Of a DNA stretch of 64,000 bases, positions 45,189 through 56,150 are shown one piece after another (the stretch's first letter is position 1; each line of letters opens with the position of its first letter). The position numbers were made by a program, and so were the translations under genes. The stretch spans positions 16,070,370 to 16,134,369 of the forward strand of contig CM057843.1 in assembly GCA_030068075.1 (NCBI GenBank). The letters are read 5' to 3'. The notes below the pieces were generated by a model. It had not been told where the DNA came from. It was given only the letters and a program-made list of their open reading frames with translations, and made no database searches. Source of the stretch: Paguma larvata. Taxonomy: Eukaryota; Chordata; Mammalia; Carnivora; Viverridae.

Positions 45189-45221
45189 AAAAATTATTCA
45201 CTGCGGTGGGGGGGGAGGGAG

Positions 45222-45438
45222 GACGCCTGGGTGGCTCAGTCTGTTAAGCGTCCGACTTCGGCTCAGGTCATGATCTCACCGTTCATGGGTTCCAGCCCCG
45301 CGTTGGGCTCTGTGCCGCCAGCTCAGAGCCTGGAGCCTGCTACAGATTCTGCGTCTCCCCCTCTCTGCCCCTCCCCTGCTTGTGCCCTTCCTCTCTCTGT
45401 CTCTCAAAAAATAAACATTAAATTACAAAAATAATAAT
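45222..45438 (+). mobile_element. Feline CAN-SINE with a G-rich 5' extension
   Basis: Head gacgcctgggtggctcagtc. TSD aaa(a/g)tta(t/c)t(c/t)actgc(g/a)g at 45190-45206 and 45440-45457. Between the left TSD and the head lie about 15 extra bases (tgggggggggaggga) not in the normal SINE. Confidence 0.95.
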
Positions 45439-45457
45439 AAAAGTTACTTACTGCAGG

Positions 45458-46266
45458 AAATCAGTACATTTGAGAAATCACCTGATTTGTTCCAAATCCG
45501 TTTTTCAAATAATAATAACGAATAATAATGATGACGATGAAACATGAACGCTGGCACACACGCAAAAATGAGATCATAACAGACTGAAGAAAAAAATAAA
45601 GGAGAAATGGACAAGAAAAAAAAAGAAAAGAAAAATTAAAATGTGTATTAGAAGCGAAAAAGTGTAGAATTAACACTGGCACAGAAGGAATTATTGATTT
45701 TGGGGGGAAAAAACGCAAGAACCTTCTCGAAATATACTTGGAAGAGACAAAACAAAGAAATCAGTAACACCAACAACAACAACAACAACAAACCCAGAGA
45801 GAATATTCGGTGTATAAGATCATTTGTTATTTCTGAACCAGGTACCGGAACAGATGGAATAAAAGGTAACTTTCTAGAGCCAAGGATAGATCAAAGTCTT
45901 CAGATGTAAAAGTGTCATCAAGAGCCAGGAAAATTTAATTAAAAACTAAAGAAACCAAAAAAGTCTGATGAAATGATCATGGTGGAAAGACCAAGGAAAA
46001 AGCTATAAATCTTCCGAAACAAAACCAAAAGAGGCTAGCCATAAAATAACTTTTTTCAAGCATGCTCTAAAATTTCTTCTCTATAATGTCAAACACTAGA
46101 AGAAAGTGAAGGTAACATTCTCCTATGAATATGGCGGAAAACGTGACCCAAGAATTAATCATCTGGAGACGGTAAAAGCGATGAATTAGAAGTTAATAGA
46201 AAACACTGAAGAATACAGAATATCATTCATGTATCATTGCTTAAGACACCATCAAGACATAAATCA
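45458..46266 (+). repeat. A-rich stretch, possibly L1/HAL1-derived
   Basis: Purine-rich with 'aagaaccttctcgaaatat', 'gaccaaggaaaaagctataa', 'gaatacagaatatcattcat' and 'ttgcttaagacaccatcaag'. This suggests an old L1 or HAL1 ORF1-like region. Includes (CAA)n at 45768-45791 and an A-rich run near 45620. Confidence 0.35.
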
Positions 46267-46284
46267 GTAATTTAGTGATGCACC

Positions 46285-46500
46285 GGGCTCCTGGAGGGCT
46301 CAGTTGGTTGGTCGTCCCACCTGGGCTCAGGTCACGATCTCACGGTTTGTGGGTTTGAGCCCCGTGACGGGCTCTGTGCTGAAACTCAGAGCCTGGAGCC
46401 TGCTTTGGATTCTGTGTTTCCCTCTTTCTCTGCCCCTCCCCCACTCATGTTCTATCCCTCTCTCTCAAAAATAAATAAACATTAAAAAAAAATTTAAATG
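46285..46500 (+). mobile_element. Feline CAN-SINE, sense
   Basis: Head gggctcctggagggctcagt, tail aaaaataaataaacatt. TSD gtaat(t/g)tagtgatgcacc at 46267-46284 and 46501-46518, one mismatch in 18. Confidence 0.97.
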
Positions 46501-46789
46501 GTAATGTAGTGATGCACCAAAATATACACTAAAAACTGAGAACATTGTAGTATGCTAGGACTGGAGGGGGTATAATGAAACCAGTCAAATGTAGAATCAA
46601 AACAATTTTGCAGACGAAGGCATGAGGCTTACATAAGAATACAGAAGAATTGAATAATAATTCTCTGTTTTGAAAGCCACGGAGTATAATGAGAAAGGTC
46701 AGGAAAGAATTGCAGACAAGATAAGGTGAAGAGAAAGCATTTAAAAAGTGCATTTTTCACAGAAGGAAACAATAAATATTGCCATTCTT

Positions 46790-47009
46790 TTTTTAATTTT
46801 TTTTAATGTTTATTTATTTTTTGAGACAGAGAGAGACAGAGCATGAGTGGGAGAGGGGCAGAGAGAGAGGGAGACACAGAATCCGAAGCAGGCTCCAGGC
46901 TCTGAGCCGTCAGCACAGAGCCTGACGCAGGGACTCGAACTCACAGACCGCGAGATCATGACCTGAGCCGGGGTCGGACGCTCAACCGACTGAGTCACCC
47001 AGGCGCCCC
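46790..47009 (-). mobile_element. Feline CAN-SINE, antisense, full length
   Basis: Tail complement tttttttaattttttttaat, head complement 'caaccgactgagtcacccag' and 'gcgcccc'. TSD gccattctt at 46781-46789 and 47010-47018, perfect. Confidence 0.97.
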
Positions 47010-47099
47010 GCCATTCTTGATATAAGAAAATACAGCGTTATAAGAAACCATTAGAGAAATAGAATTTAAGAGTAATAGAGAAATGTAAGTTTAAGAATA

Positions 47100-47302
47100 A
47101 TTTTTTTAATGTTTATTTATTATTGAGAGACAGAGCATGAGCAGGGGAGGGGAAGAAAGAGGGGGAGACACAGAATCCGAAGCAGGTTCCAGGCTCCGAG
47201 CTGTCAGCACAGAGCCCGACAGTGGGGCTCGAACCCACAAAACACAAGATCGTGACCCGAGCCGAAGTCGGACACCTCACTGACTGAGGCACCCAGACAC
47301 CC
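47100..47302 (-). mobile_element. Feline CAN-SINE, antisense
   Basis: Left tail tttttttaatgtttatttat, head complement 'tcactgactgaggcacccag'. Flanks only weakly alike (ttaagaataat / ttatggattt). Confidence 0.93.
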
Positions 47303-47954
47303 TTATGGATTTTTTTTAAACATAGAACATCCTCCAATAGAAATAGAAACAGGATGTTACACAACAAACAATTTAGTAAAATACAAAAAGCATAGAAGAA
47401 AGGAAAGGAAATAAGAAAAAAAAATGAAATCAAACATGACTTGGTACAATAAAGAGACATAGGCCAACCTTTCATTTGGAAAAAAAAAAAATAATACAGT
47501 CCAACTGTGTACGGAGTGCAAGACTCAGAAGTAAACAGAGCAACACGGAGAGATCAAAAATAGAGAATGAGTACGGATAAAGCTGACACACACAAACAGA
47601 AAAAAACCAGGTGACGCGAAGCTAATGCTTTGATCACACAACTTAGAACCAAAGGCACAAATCACTAAATGGGACAATCTTCTCACTAAGAAGATACAAA
47701 ATGCATGATTCTTCACTCTGGAAGGTCCAGCCTCTCTCTCCCGCCTTCCCTCTCATTCCTGGATTATTGCTGTCAGCCCAGAAGCATCTCTGACATCTTC
47801 AATCACAGCAACAACAACCAAAAAAAAAAAAAAAAAAAAAAAAATCCCAAAAAAACAAACAAACAAAAATCTTCAGTGGGTACATCCCTAACATATCACC
47901 TTATTTCGTCTCTCCACGGCCAAATTCTTCAAAAGGGAAGAAATTTTGTTTGCT
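47303..47954. other. A-rich unassigned stretch with an A24 run
   Basis: Possibly the continuation of an old L1/HAL1. A24 at about 47820-47843. No gene recognised. Confidence 0.35.
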
Positions 47955-48823
47955 CTTGAAATTAGATTTGACTTTTGCCCTGGTCTGCTGTTCGCCTCCA
48001 GCGTGTCACCAAGATCGCTACTGCCCGCACTACCAGAGACGCACCTGCCGAGTTCAGAGGATTCAGCTACATCTTCGTCTCACCAAAGATGACATCAGCA
48101 TTTCCCTCTGGACCCTCCTGCCCCTTGTCTGGTGACACCATGCTCGGCCGGTTTCTTCTCACTTCTTGGTCCCATTTTCCCATTTGACACGGAGGCTCCT
48201 CAGCCTACTGTCTACAGACTGGAGTTAGTTACTCAGGGCTCAGTCCTCCATGGATTTATCATCCCCCTGTGATCTCTTCGCTTTGCTCTGCTTGCCCTCA
48301 CCCACAAGCCAACGTCCCCCAACCCACAGTTCTCTTCGGAACACGATGGGCACCATCGACCGTGGTAGCTGGAGAATGGTTCACGGCCGTCCAGGTTGAC
48401 TCCCGTCTAAAACTGAACTCTGATTCCTGTCCTTACCCCCGGTCCAGTTCCATCTTCTGCCTACTTTTTCTCTATACAGAGCATCACAATATCCTTGTCC
48501 CTCCAGACTAAAAACACTGGAGTCATTCTCGATACCTCCCTTCTCTGATTTCCACGGTTAATCCATCCCCGGGTCTTCATCGGCTCTATAATCTAAAGAT
48601 TTCATGAATTTAGCAATCTATTTCCCTTTTTATTAACATCCGCCTTATGTCGTATTATTGCCATCGCTCTGAGGATGGGTCTTCACTCATTCTTGACCAC
48701 CTCTCATCTTTTCATTCAGTAGCCATTGTTATCCTAAACAAAAGAGAAGAGGGAGGAGGAGGAGATAAGAAAAAGAAAACAAAAAGAAGAGAAGTCTGAT
48801 TAAAATTCTTCAATGGTATTCTT

Positions 48824-48934
48824 TTTTTTTTAATTTTTTTTCTTTAACGATTTTATTTTTATTTTTGAGAGACACAGAGACAGAACGTGAGCAAGGGAAG
48901 GGCAGAGAGAGAGGGAGATACAGAATCTGAAGCA
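48824..48934 (-). mobile_element. CAN-SINE 3' half, antisense (twin-priming product)
   Basis: From the T-rich tail complement to 'cagaatctgaagca', i.e. the SINE 3' half. It joins directly to an opposite-strand 5' half at 48935. Left TSD attcttcaatggtattctt at 48805-48823. Confidence 0.95.
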
Positions 48935-49066
48935 GGGGCGCCTGGGCGGCTCAGTCGGTTAAGGATCCGACTTCAGCTCAGGTCATGATCTCACGGTCTG
49001 TGAGTTCAAGCCCCGCGTCGGGCTCTGTGCTGATGGCTCAGAGCCTGGAGCCTGCTTCAGATTCTT
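48935..49066 (+). mobile_element. CAN-SINE 5' half, inverted (twin-priming product)
   Basis: From the intact head ggggcgcctgggcggctcag to 'cctgcttcagattct', where it runs into the right TSD attcttcagtggtattctt (49061-49079). The two halves share about 13 bases of SINE (tgcttcagattct). Confidence 0.95.
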
Positions 49067-49315
49067 CAGTGGTATTCTTAACCAGAGAGTCCCATGCTTT
49101 CGGTTCATTACACCTCTCGTTGTTCCTGATGATACAGTATCGCCTTGTTTCTTGGCTAATGCCTGTATCCCCCACTCAGCCGTAAGTTCTGTGAGGTCAG
49201 GGGCTGCGTCTCTCTGGTTTGTCATTATGTGCCAGTCCTCCGCTCAGTGCAGGGTAGAGGCCAAGAGATCAATAAACAGCCTGATTCACTGAAGTACTAA
49301 CACGGCCATAATTAA

Positions 49316-49690
49316 AGCCTCGTGGTCCCGAAACAGTAAGAGACGGTACGTCGAACAGAATATAAGCCAACGAATAGATTCAGACACATGAAATCACTTA
49401 TTATCTAATGAAGTTTTCCTTTCTCGGAAAAAAGGAATAATTGAAGGGAGAAATCAATCTCTATCTGATGCCAGTCGTTGAAAAAAGAGAAATGGTAGAG
49501 TACATCATAAAATAACTAGAAAAAAAGATAGGTGACTATTTTATAATGATTGGGTATGCTGGACCTTCTAAGCATCATTCCAGAGGAAAGAACCACAAAG
49601 AAAATTTTGGAAATGTGGAAAAAAGAGCTTTAATACTTTTTTTCATACCCTCACCTTATTCTTTTCTGTTCCGGAAGTTTCAGCTAAGGA
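49316..49690. other. No gene or clear repeat recognised
   Basis: A-rich stretch, possibly part of the following L1-like relic. Confidence 0.3.
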
Positions 49691-50230
49691 AATTGTGAGA
49701 AATCGGTACTAAAATATATGCAGAGATGTTCGATGTGGTCGAGTTAAAATAACAGCACTAATTGGAAATGATTTAAAGGTACGAAATTTGAGACATGGTT
49801 AAGTAATTATGATACATGCATGCAAAGCAATACTAAATTGGATCTTGACAAACATGAAATGAAAAGTGGAGTGGAGGGGGTTCCTGGGTGGCTCGGTCGG
49901 TTGAGTACCCAACTCTTGATTTCAACCCAGGTCATGATCCCAGGGTCGTGAGGTGGGGCCCCTCGGCGGGTTCTGTGCCGAGTGTGAAGCCTGCTTGAGA
50001 TTCTCTCTCTTCGTCTGCCCCTCTCTCCCTCCACCTGCATGCTCTCTCTCTCTCTCTCTCTCAAAAAAATAAAAGAAAAAAAGAAAAGTGGAATGGAATG
50101 TTAGGTGAAGATGTGCTTCAAACAGAATATTAAGTATAATTCGATGTTTTAAGTAAAAAAAAAAAAAAACAAAAAGTTTAACAAAATAACATCAAGCATT
50201 TCCCAGATTATATACCTACCCTGAACGTGC
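49691..50230 (+). mobile_element. L1/HAL1-like 3' relic, sense, with a SINE
   Basis: 'atgcagagatgttcgatgtg', 'aaataacagcactaattgga', 'gttaagtaattatgatacat' and 'gcaaagcaatactaaattgg' resemble the L1/HAL1 3' region. It resumes after the SINE and passes into an A-rich run near 50156. Confidence 0.45.
49876..50081 (+). mobile_element. CAN-SINE, older subtype, sense
   Basis: Head gggggttcctgggtggctcg, 'caactcttgatttcaaccca', 'gaagcctgcttgagattctc', (CT)n run at 50043-50061. TSD gaaaagtgga(g/a)tgga at 49861-49875 and 50083-50097. Confidence 0.96.
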
Positions 50231-51515
50231 ATGAGTTTCATAATCAGGAAACAGCAATATATTTTAATCCAGATAGATATCTAGGTAGAGAGAGAGTTGA
50301 TGACCAGTAAAGCATGAAAGCAAAGTCTGAAAGATCTTAGCATTTATCAAGTTGCGAAAATTAAAAACAAAAGGTCTGAGAGAAAATGCACAGATATGCG
50401 ATTCTGTCGATGAAAATCCCATGTTAAAGAAAATATAAGGCGAAGAGAAAAATCGTTGGATACTCAGAATGCTCTTTCACCTGAGCAAAGACCATCTCGC
50501 TCAAACCAGAAGGCAGGAGACGTGTATTTTGCTTCATTCCTTAAAATCCTATTAAACATCCAGCATCCTCGCAATGCTGTGAGGGACATCACGAAGGCGA
50601 GAATGAGGCCCCCGAAAGAATTTCTAAATTCGTACTCTAAAAGGTTGCTTGGAAGTTAGGATGAAGTCAGGCATCTGTTTATTATTTTCTGTGAAACAAC
50701 CTCCTGTATCCAAACAGAGTTGCGTTTGTTCCCACCCCCCCTTTTCCATTTTCTGCACCATCTCAATGTACTTATTTTCTAGAAGGAACCCAAGACCCAA
50801 ACAGCCACAAATGTTTGCTGGGCTCCCTGGTTAAGAATGGCTGGCGGTTTGCAAAATATAAATAGAAGAAAAGTCTAACCAGTTTCAGCCAGTCTGACGC
50901 CGCTAAAAACCTAATGAATAAATAATGAGAGTATCCTGCATCTTTCATTAGGTCGGATCGGAGCCCTCAAGTAGTGGCACTCGCACAATTCTGTCTCCTC
51001 CGTCAGAGGCATTGCCGTGCCAAGTCAGACACAGGAAATTCATGCTGTCTCTCTCTGAGGCTTTTGGAGAATTCGGTGTTTCAAGATGGTACCTTTCTGA
51101 GAAGAGATATTCCCAAAGGATGTTGCTTATCTCAGTGGAAATTGTCCACATGTACATGCTGTTGATAAATTAGCACGGTTCTCTTTGTGGTCCGTCCTCT
51201 CTTGCACACCCTCTCAATTGGACGGTCGGTCCACCCTTGCAATTGCAACTTTAAATGAAGCACCGAGGCCTCCTGGGGAGTCTCGAGCAGTTCCTTGGGT
51301 GGAGCAGCAGTTACAGGTCAGAGAGATCAGCTGATTGGACATCAAAGAGACAGTGGTTCAGGTAATTCAGGTTATTTACTGAGGGGACTGAGAAAATATG
51401 TTGTTACTTTGCTGAGAAGGACGTTTTCACATCCATTAGCCAACCTCAACTCCTGCAGAAATCCATAAGGCAAGGAGGGCCAGTGACGTTCTCAGAGTCA
51501 TTTTGCATAAGATTC
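50231..51515. other. No gene or repeat recognised
   Basis: Low-repeat 1.3 kb. 50890-50960 has TAATGA/TCATTA-type sequence and could be conserved non-coding DNA. No convincing coding frame. Confidence 0.35.
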
Positions 51516-51539
51516 AAGAGTTTAAGAAATGCTGTCAAT

Positions 51540-51735
51540 GGGGCACCTGGGGGGCTCAGTCGGTTAAGCACCTGGCTCCTGATCTCGGCTCAGGTCGTGA
51601 TCTCACGGCTCGCGAGATCAAGTCCCCGCATCAGGCTCTGCACTGGCAGTGCGGAGCCTGCTTGGGAGTCTCTCTCTCTCTCTCTCTCTCCCTCCCCTGC
51701 CCTTTCTCAAAGTAAATTGATTAATTTAAAAAAAA
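51540..51735 (+). mobile_element. CAN-SINE, sense
   Basis: Head ggggcacctggggggctcag, 'ctctgcactggcagtgcgga', (CT)n at 51670-51690, tail with aattgattaattta. TSD (t/a)tttaagaaatg at about 51520 and 51738. Confidence 0.95.
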
Positions 51736-51779
51736 GAATTTAAGAAATGTTCTGAAGTCCATACATTCCAGGGGTGGGG

Positions 51780-52500
51780 AGGCAGAAACCAAACAAGCAA
51801 GAAAATAAGTAAATCACATCACCGAGAAAGCTACGCGGGGCAGAACGTAGCCGGCGAAGCGGGGCTACTCCGTATCATCAGGAATTCAGGATTCCTCCAG
51901 GAGGTGACATTCGAGCTCAGCTCTAAGTGGCAAGAAGAAGCCGGCTGTGTGAAGATCGAGGAAAGGAATATTCCAGGGCTGAAGGGGGGGGGGGGCGTGG
52001 AGGGAAACAGCAACTGAAAAGGCCCTGAGGTAGGAACAGACTAGCATGTTTCTGGGACAATACAACGACACGTGTGCCTGGGGGGCATAAGATTATAGGG
52101 AATGTTGATTGTGTTTTAAAGGCAGGCGGGAGTCTTCTCAGGAGGCCTGGCGGTTGTGGCGAGGGGTTTGGGCTCTACCCCGCGTACAGCGATCGGACAC
52201 TGAAGCGGGAAGCTAATAGCCGATGCATAATTTTGAAAACTCCCTCCTGCGGCTAGGCGGAGAATAACACGGGTTAAGAGAGAAGTGAAAACAAAGATCA
52301 GCTTGAGTCAAGAAAAGGGGGAGACGCTTCGGAGCAAAGTGGGGGGCTGAGCAGATGGGGAGAAGTGACTTTTTTCGGGCCGCGTTTTGGAAGGAGAGCT
52401 GGTCAGATTCACTGATGGTTTAGGTAGCAAAGGGAGGAGGAGAAACAGCAAAGGATCAAGGGTAACTAACTCCCAGGGACCTGGCCGTGGTAACCAATGG
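51780..52500 (-). repeat. L2 LINE, antisense, CpG-rich
   Basis: Follows L2 in complement: 'aggaggtgacattcgagctc', 'ggaatattccagggctgaag', 'aaaaggccctgaggtaggaa', 'ggtcagattcactgatggtt' and 'ggatcaagggtaactaactc'. Carries many CpG (e.g. 'ctacgcggggcagaacgtag') at sites that are CA or TG in the family. Contains a G13 run near 51986. Confidence 0.75.
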
Positions 52501-52514
52501 TCTGCTCACTTACT

Positions 52515-53230
52515 AGTTAGAATGCACCTGTTTATTCAACAAATACGTATCAGTGCCCACCGCGCTCCTCTGCTAAGTGCTCCACAACCCGTAACCCCCC
52601 AAAAGGGCGTGATCTGAGCCCCCTCACAGAGCTTGTAGCCCTAGTGGGAAACACAGCCATTCGAAGCCATAATCCAGTGCCATAAATGCATTCTATGATG
52701 GGGTGCTCTGTGGAGGGAAGGAAGTGACATCTTTGTTGAGCCCCCAGGGACAAGGGGGAGGGGACCAGAAGAATAAAGCAAGGGGAAGCATTTGATGCAG
52801 GGGGAACCACGTGAACAGAATCAGGAGGGAGGGGCATTCGCAAAACCGAAAGGCAGGGACGCCTGGGAGGCTCAGTCGGTGAAGCATCCGACTTCACCTC
52901 AGGTCATGATCTCACGGTTCGTGGGTTCCAGCCCCGCGTCGGGCTCTGTGCTGACAGCTCAGAGCCTGGAGCCTGCTTCGGATTCTGTGTCTCCCTCTCT
53001 CTCTGCCCCTCCCCTGCTCGTGCTCTGTGTCTCTCTGTCTCTCAAAAATAAATAAACATTGAAAAAAAATTTAAAAAACAAACAGGCAGTCGGTTGGTAT
53101 CACCAGAGCAGGTGGGCAGGAGGGGGGTGACGGAATATTCAGCTGGAAGACGGGGTAAGAACGAAGAGGTGCCAGGCCTTCGGGATAACCGAAGACAAAG
53201 GGGAGTCATCAAGGGCGTAGCCAGAACAGA
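52515..53230 (-). repeat. Second L2 3' relic, antisense, with a SINE
   Basis: 'tttattcaacaaatacgtat', 'cacagagcttgtagccctag', 'ataaatgcattctatgatgg' and 'gaggggcattcgcaaaaccg' fit a second L2 3' end. Parts continue right of the SINE ('agctggaagacggggtaaga'). Confidence 0.55.
52858..53080 (+). mobile_element. Feline CAN-SINE, sense, full length
   Basis: Head ggacgcctgggaggctcagt, intact B box region and tail aaaaataaataaacattg. Flanking aaaggcag / aacaggcag suggests a TSD. Confidence 0.96.
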
Positions 53231-53559
53231 GAAGGGATTTCTGTTTCAGAATTCTCTGTTCTATCTGAAGAAGGCAACTTGCAAAGCATCCTTGACGACG
53301 TGATCTCCGTGTTTGCGAAAACGAGGAAAAGGCGGGAAAATGTTTAAATGGGTGTACAAAAAAGGCAAGAAAAGGCACACTACAGATGAGGGCAGTGACC
53401 TCAGGGGGTGGAAAGAAGGAGAGACCTCTTGTTGTTTTCTATATGAGCCTTCTTAGGCTCAAAAGCGCGTATTTCTTATATAAGGGTCTTCAACGCTATA
53501 AAGTAAATCTCTCCAATACGGCAAAGGAATTGTTCGAAAACTCGAAACCTGGCCATCGC
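53231..53559. other. No gene or repeat recognised
   Basis: Unassigned between L2 relics. Confidence 0.35.
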
Positions 53560-53925
53560 TGTGGAGAATGAATCAGAAGTGGGCCGGCCAGGTGGGGAGC
53601 TACGGCAGTGACCTTGGCCAGAGGGCTGGTGGGCTCAAGAAAACACAGAAGGGAGGCGAGTCAGGTTATATTCACGAGGCGGTGTGTAGAATCGTCAGGA
53701 CTTAAGGAGTAATTGGCTAAGTGGGCTGTGAGTGATGCTTCTCACTGAAATAGGAACCTGCTCGTGGCTCACAGTTAGCAAGTTTGATGTTACACCGTGA
53801 TTTAGTGGGTGGGGAGCTCGGAAGAGGCGTTTGGCGGTTGTTACGTAAATCCGAGAGATGACCATCACTGAAATTCACAATGGCGGGGAGCGTGAAGCAG
53901 GAAGAGGGGAGGCTTGGCACGGAAT
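53560..53925 (-). repeat. L2 relic, antisense
   Basis: 'gggagctacggcagtgacct', 'cagggctggtgggctcaag'-type wording, 'gaatcgtcaggacttaagga' and 'gtaattggctaagtgggctg' resemble upstream L2 in complement. Confidence 0.5.
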
Positions 53926-54354
53926 CTTCGAGAATCCCGACAGGTAGGAGATGGGCAGGGGAGGTTGACATGGAGCCTCTGGAGAAGGGACCCAGCACCG
54001 GCTCCAGGGCTAATCACCGAGACCCCTGAAGCGATCACCCCACTATGAGCTTTATCTTTGCAACCAAAAAATTTATTCCTTCCTAGAACATTAGTCTGGT
54101 TGCAAATGAACTTGAGGCTCTGCAGAAAGATTAAATAGGGTCTGAGCCAGCCTCACCTGCCCACCCCAGGTTCCTGGAAATGGCAGATAAGATATACGGG
54201 GCAGTGCGGGGGGTGGAGGGGAGTGGGGACCTGTCCAGTGAGGACTTCGAAATACGAAACTAAATCGAAAAACTCCTGCCCTCTTTCTTCTTCTCACGCT
54301 TTAACCTTCCACCCTGATCAACCCTAGCTAGGTGCCGAGACAGAGGGCTCATAA
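53926..54354. other. No gene or repeat recognised
   Basis: Unassigned 430 bp. Confidence 0.35.
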
Positions 54355-54760
54355 AAAAATCCAAGCGAAAGACACACAACATAAAATTTACCATCAAGAC
54401 CGTCTCCGAGTATGCGGCTCAGTGGCATAAAGCACATTCAACGCCGTTGTGCAAACGTCACCACCGCCCATCCACACAGTGGTCTTCAACTCGCAAAACC
54501 AAAACTCCGTCCCCATTAAACGCTGTCTCCCCATCCCTCGCTCCCTCGGCTTCGACCCCCATCCATTCTAGTCTCTATCTCCATGAACCTGACCACCCTA
54601 GGTTCCTCCTATAAGTGGGTTCATACGGCATCTGTCCTTTTGTGTCTGGCTTATATCACTTGGCACACTATCCTAAGGTTTGCCCATGTTGTGGTGGTGG
54701 GTGCTAGAATTTTCCTGATATCCCCTTGTATGTATATACTAAGATAAAGCTGTCTTCTAC
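54355..54760 (-). mobile_element. L1 3'UTR, antisense, CpG-rich
   Basis: 'acacacaacataaaatttac', 'cggctcagtggcataaagca', 'cattcaacgccgttgtgcaa', 'gtcaccaccgcccatccaca', 'ccattctagtctctatctcc' and 'gtgtctggcttatatcactt' are a close complement of an L1M 3'UTR. Several CA/TG positions of the family are CG here. Confidence 0.88.
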
Positions 54761-54779
54761 CTGCATTTAAAGTTTAAAA

Positions 54780-54995
54780 AAGTGTTTTTTAATGTTTATT
54801 TATTTTTGTGAGAAAGAGAGAGACAGAGCACAAGTGGGGGAGGGGCAGAGAGAGAGGGAGACACAGAATCCGAAGCAGGCTCCAGGCTCTGAGCTGTCAG
54901 CACAGAGCCCGATGCGGGGCTTGAACTCACGAGCAGTGAGATCATGACCTGAGCCGAAGTCGGGCGCTCGACTGACTGAGCCCCCCAGGCGCCCC
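54780..54995 (-). mobile_element. Feline CAN-SINE, antisense, full length
   Basis: Tail complement tttttaatgtttatttattt, head complement 'gactgactgagccccccagg' and 'cgcccc'. TSD acctgca(t/c)(-/c)ttaaag at about 54760 and 54998. Confidence 0.96.
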
Positions 54996-55012
54996 TGACC
55001 TGCACCTTAAAG

Positions 55013-55970
55013 CAAGACCCTGACTCATCCCGCTCGGTAGGATTTCAGGCGCTGCAGAGGAGAACGCTCCGGGCCCCGGCACATTTTGCAGAAGCAGGAA
55101 GGGGATCTGATAAAGCTTGGGACTCAGGAGGAACCGAAGAAGCTTCCAGGCTGACCTCGTTTCCTTTGCTTCCAGCTCCCCCGGAAACGCTCTGTCAGTC
55201 TCCGCTTTGGTGGTCCTCACGCTTACGGGTTTTCATCTTTCCTTGTTCTTCGGAGGGGACTGCGACTTTCTGGGTGACCTTCTTCCCCAGGCTAGAGCCC
55301 GGGGGGAGGTGACATGATCGCCCACTTCCGCAGCCTGGGCCTCGGCCTCCTGGGTGCTGGGCTCGGATCAGAGGAGGAACGCTGTCGGCCCCGAGTCACC
55401 AAACTGCGTGCCTGGAACCAGAGCCTCAGCCTCAGGACTCTGCCTCTCACGGTCTGAAAAACTTAGCAGGAGCTTTGTGGAAGAATTAGCCTCATTGTTC
55501 ACGGAACTCTTTGAAGATAAAGACAAGAGACAATGCCCATATTCCAAGCGCCAAGTTAAACCAATTAGGACTGGAGTTTCCATGCAAAGGACCTCGGTAA
55601 TAGGGAAAAAATGATTTCTGCTTATCTCCTACCTTTCTGTATTTCTAAACTGCCCTAAACACACTCACTTTGAAGGTCTTCCGTGGAGTGTTCGCGATAA
55701 CGTCTGAACCCTCGGCTGTTGTTTTCGGCGAAGGTGCTCTCTGTTCCAAATAAGAAGTGTCACGATGAACAGTGGCAGGAAAAAAAAAAATACAAAAAAA
55801 AAAAAAAAAGAAACACTCACTGTGGCCTTGTTTTGTGTTTTTAAAGCCTATCAAGAATGAAACGTTAATGCTAATGGCTTTTGGAAGGGAAATTGGACAC
55901 GAAATGAAGAAACCGTGAATTATAGCCTCCTATATGTGAATTATAGCTTCCTCAAGGTGCATTATATTTT
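55013..55970. other. No gene or repeat recognised
   Basis: Low-repeat stretch with an A-rich run at 55779-55810 and a short direct repeat (gaattatagc(c/t)tcct) near 55917 and 55937. Open frames up to 92 codons have no recognisable product. Confidence 0.4.
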
Positions 55971-55977
55971 ATGGTTT

Positions 55978-56147
55978 TTTTTTTTTAATGTTTATTTATT
56001 TTTGAAAGAGAGAGAGAGACAATAATGAGCAGGGGAGGGGCTGAGACAGAGGGGGACACGAAAACCGAGGCAGGCTCCAGGCTCCAAGCTGTCAGCACAG
56101 GGTCTGACGCGGGCATTGAACTCACGAACCGTGAGATCATGACTTGA
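55978..56147 (-). mobile_element. CAN-SINE, antisense, head truncated
   Basis: Tail complement tttttttttaatgtttattt to 'gagatcatgacttgagcc'. The first 45 or so bases of the element, including the A box, are missing. Confidence 0.93.
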
Positions 56148-56150
56148 GCC

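Larger units (their letters stand above)
47955..49315 (+). repeat. L2 LINE, sense, interrupted by an inverted SINE
   Basis: 'gtctaaaactgaactctgat', 'ggagtcattctcgatacctc', 'ttccacggttaatccatccc' and 'agtagccattgttatcct', then after the SINE 'ccatgctttcggttcattac', 'agttctgtgaggtcaggggc' and 'gagatcaataaacagcct', follow L2 in order to its 3' end. Confidence 0.7.
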
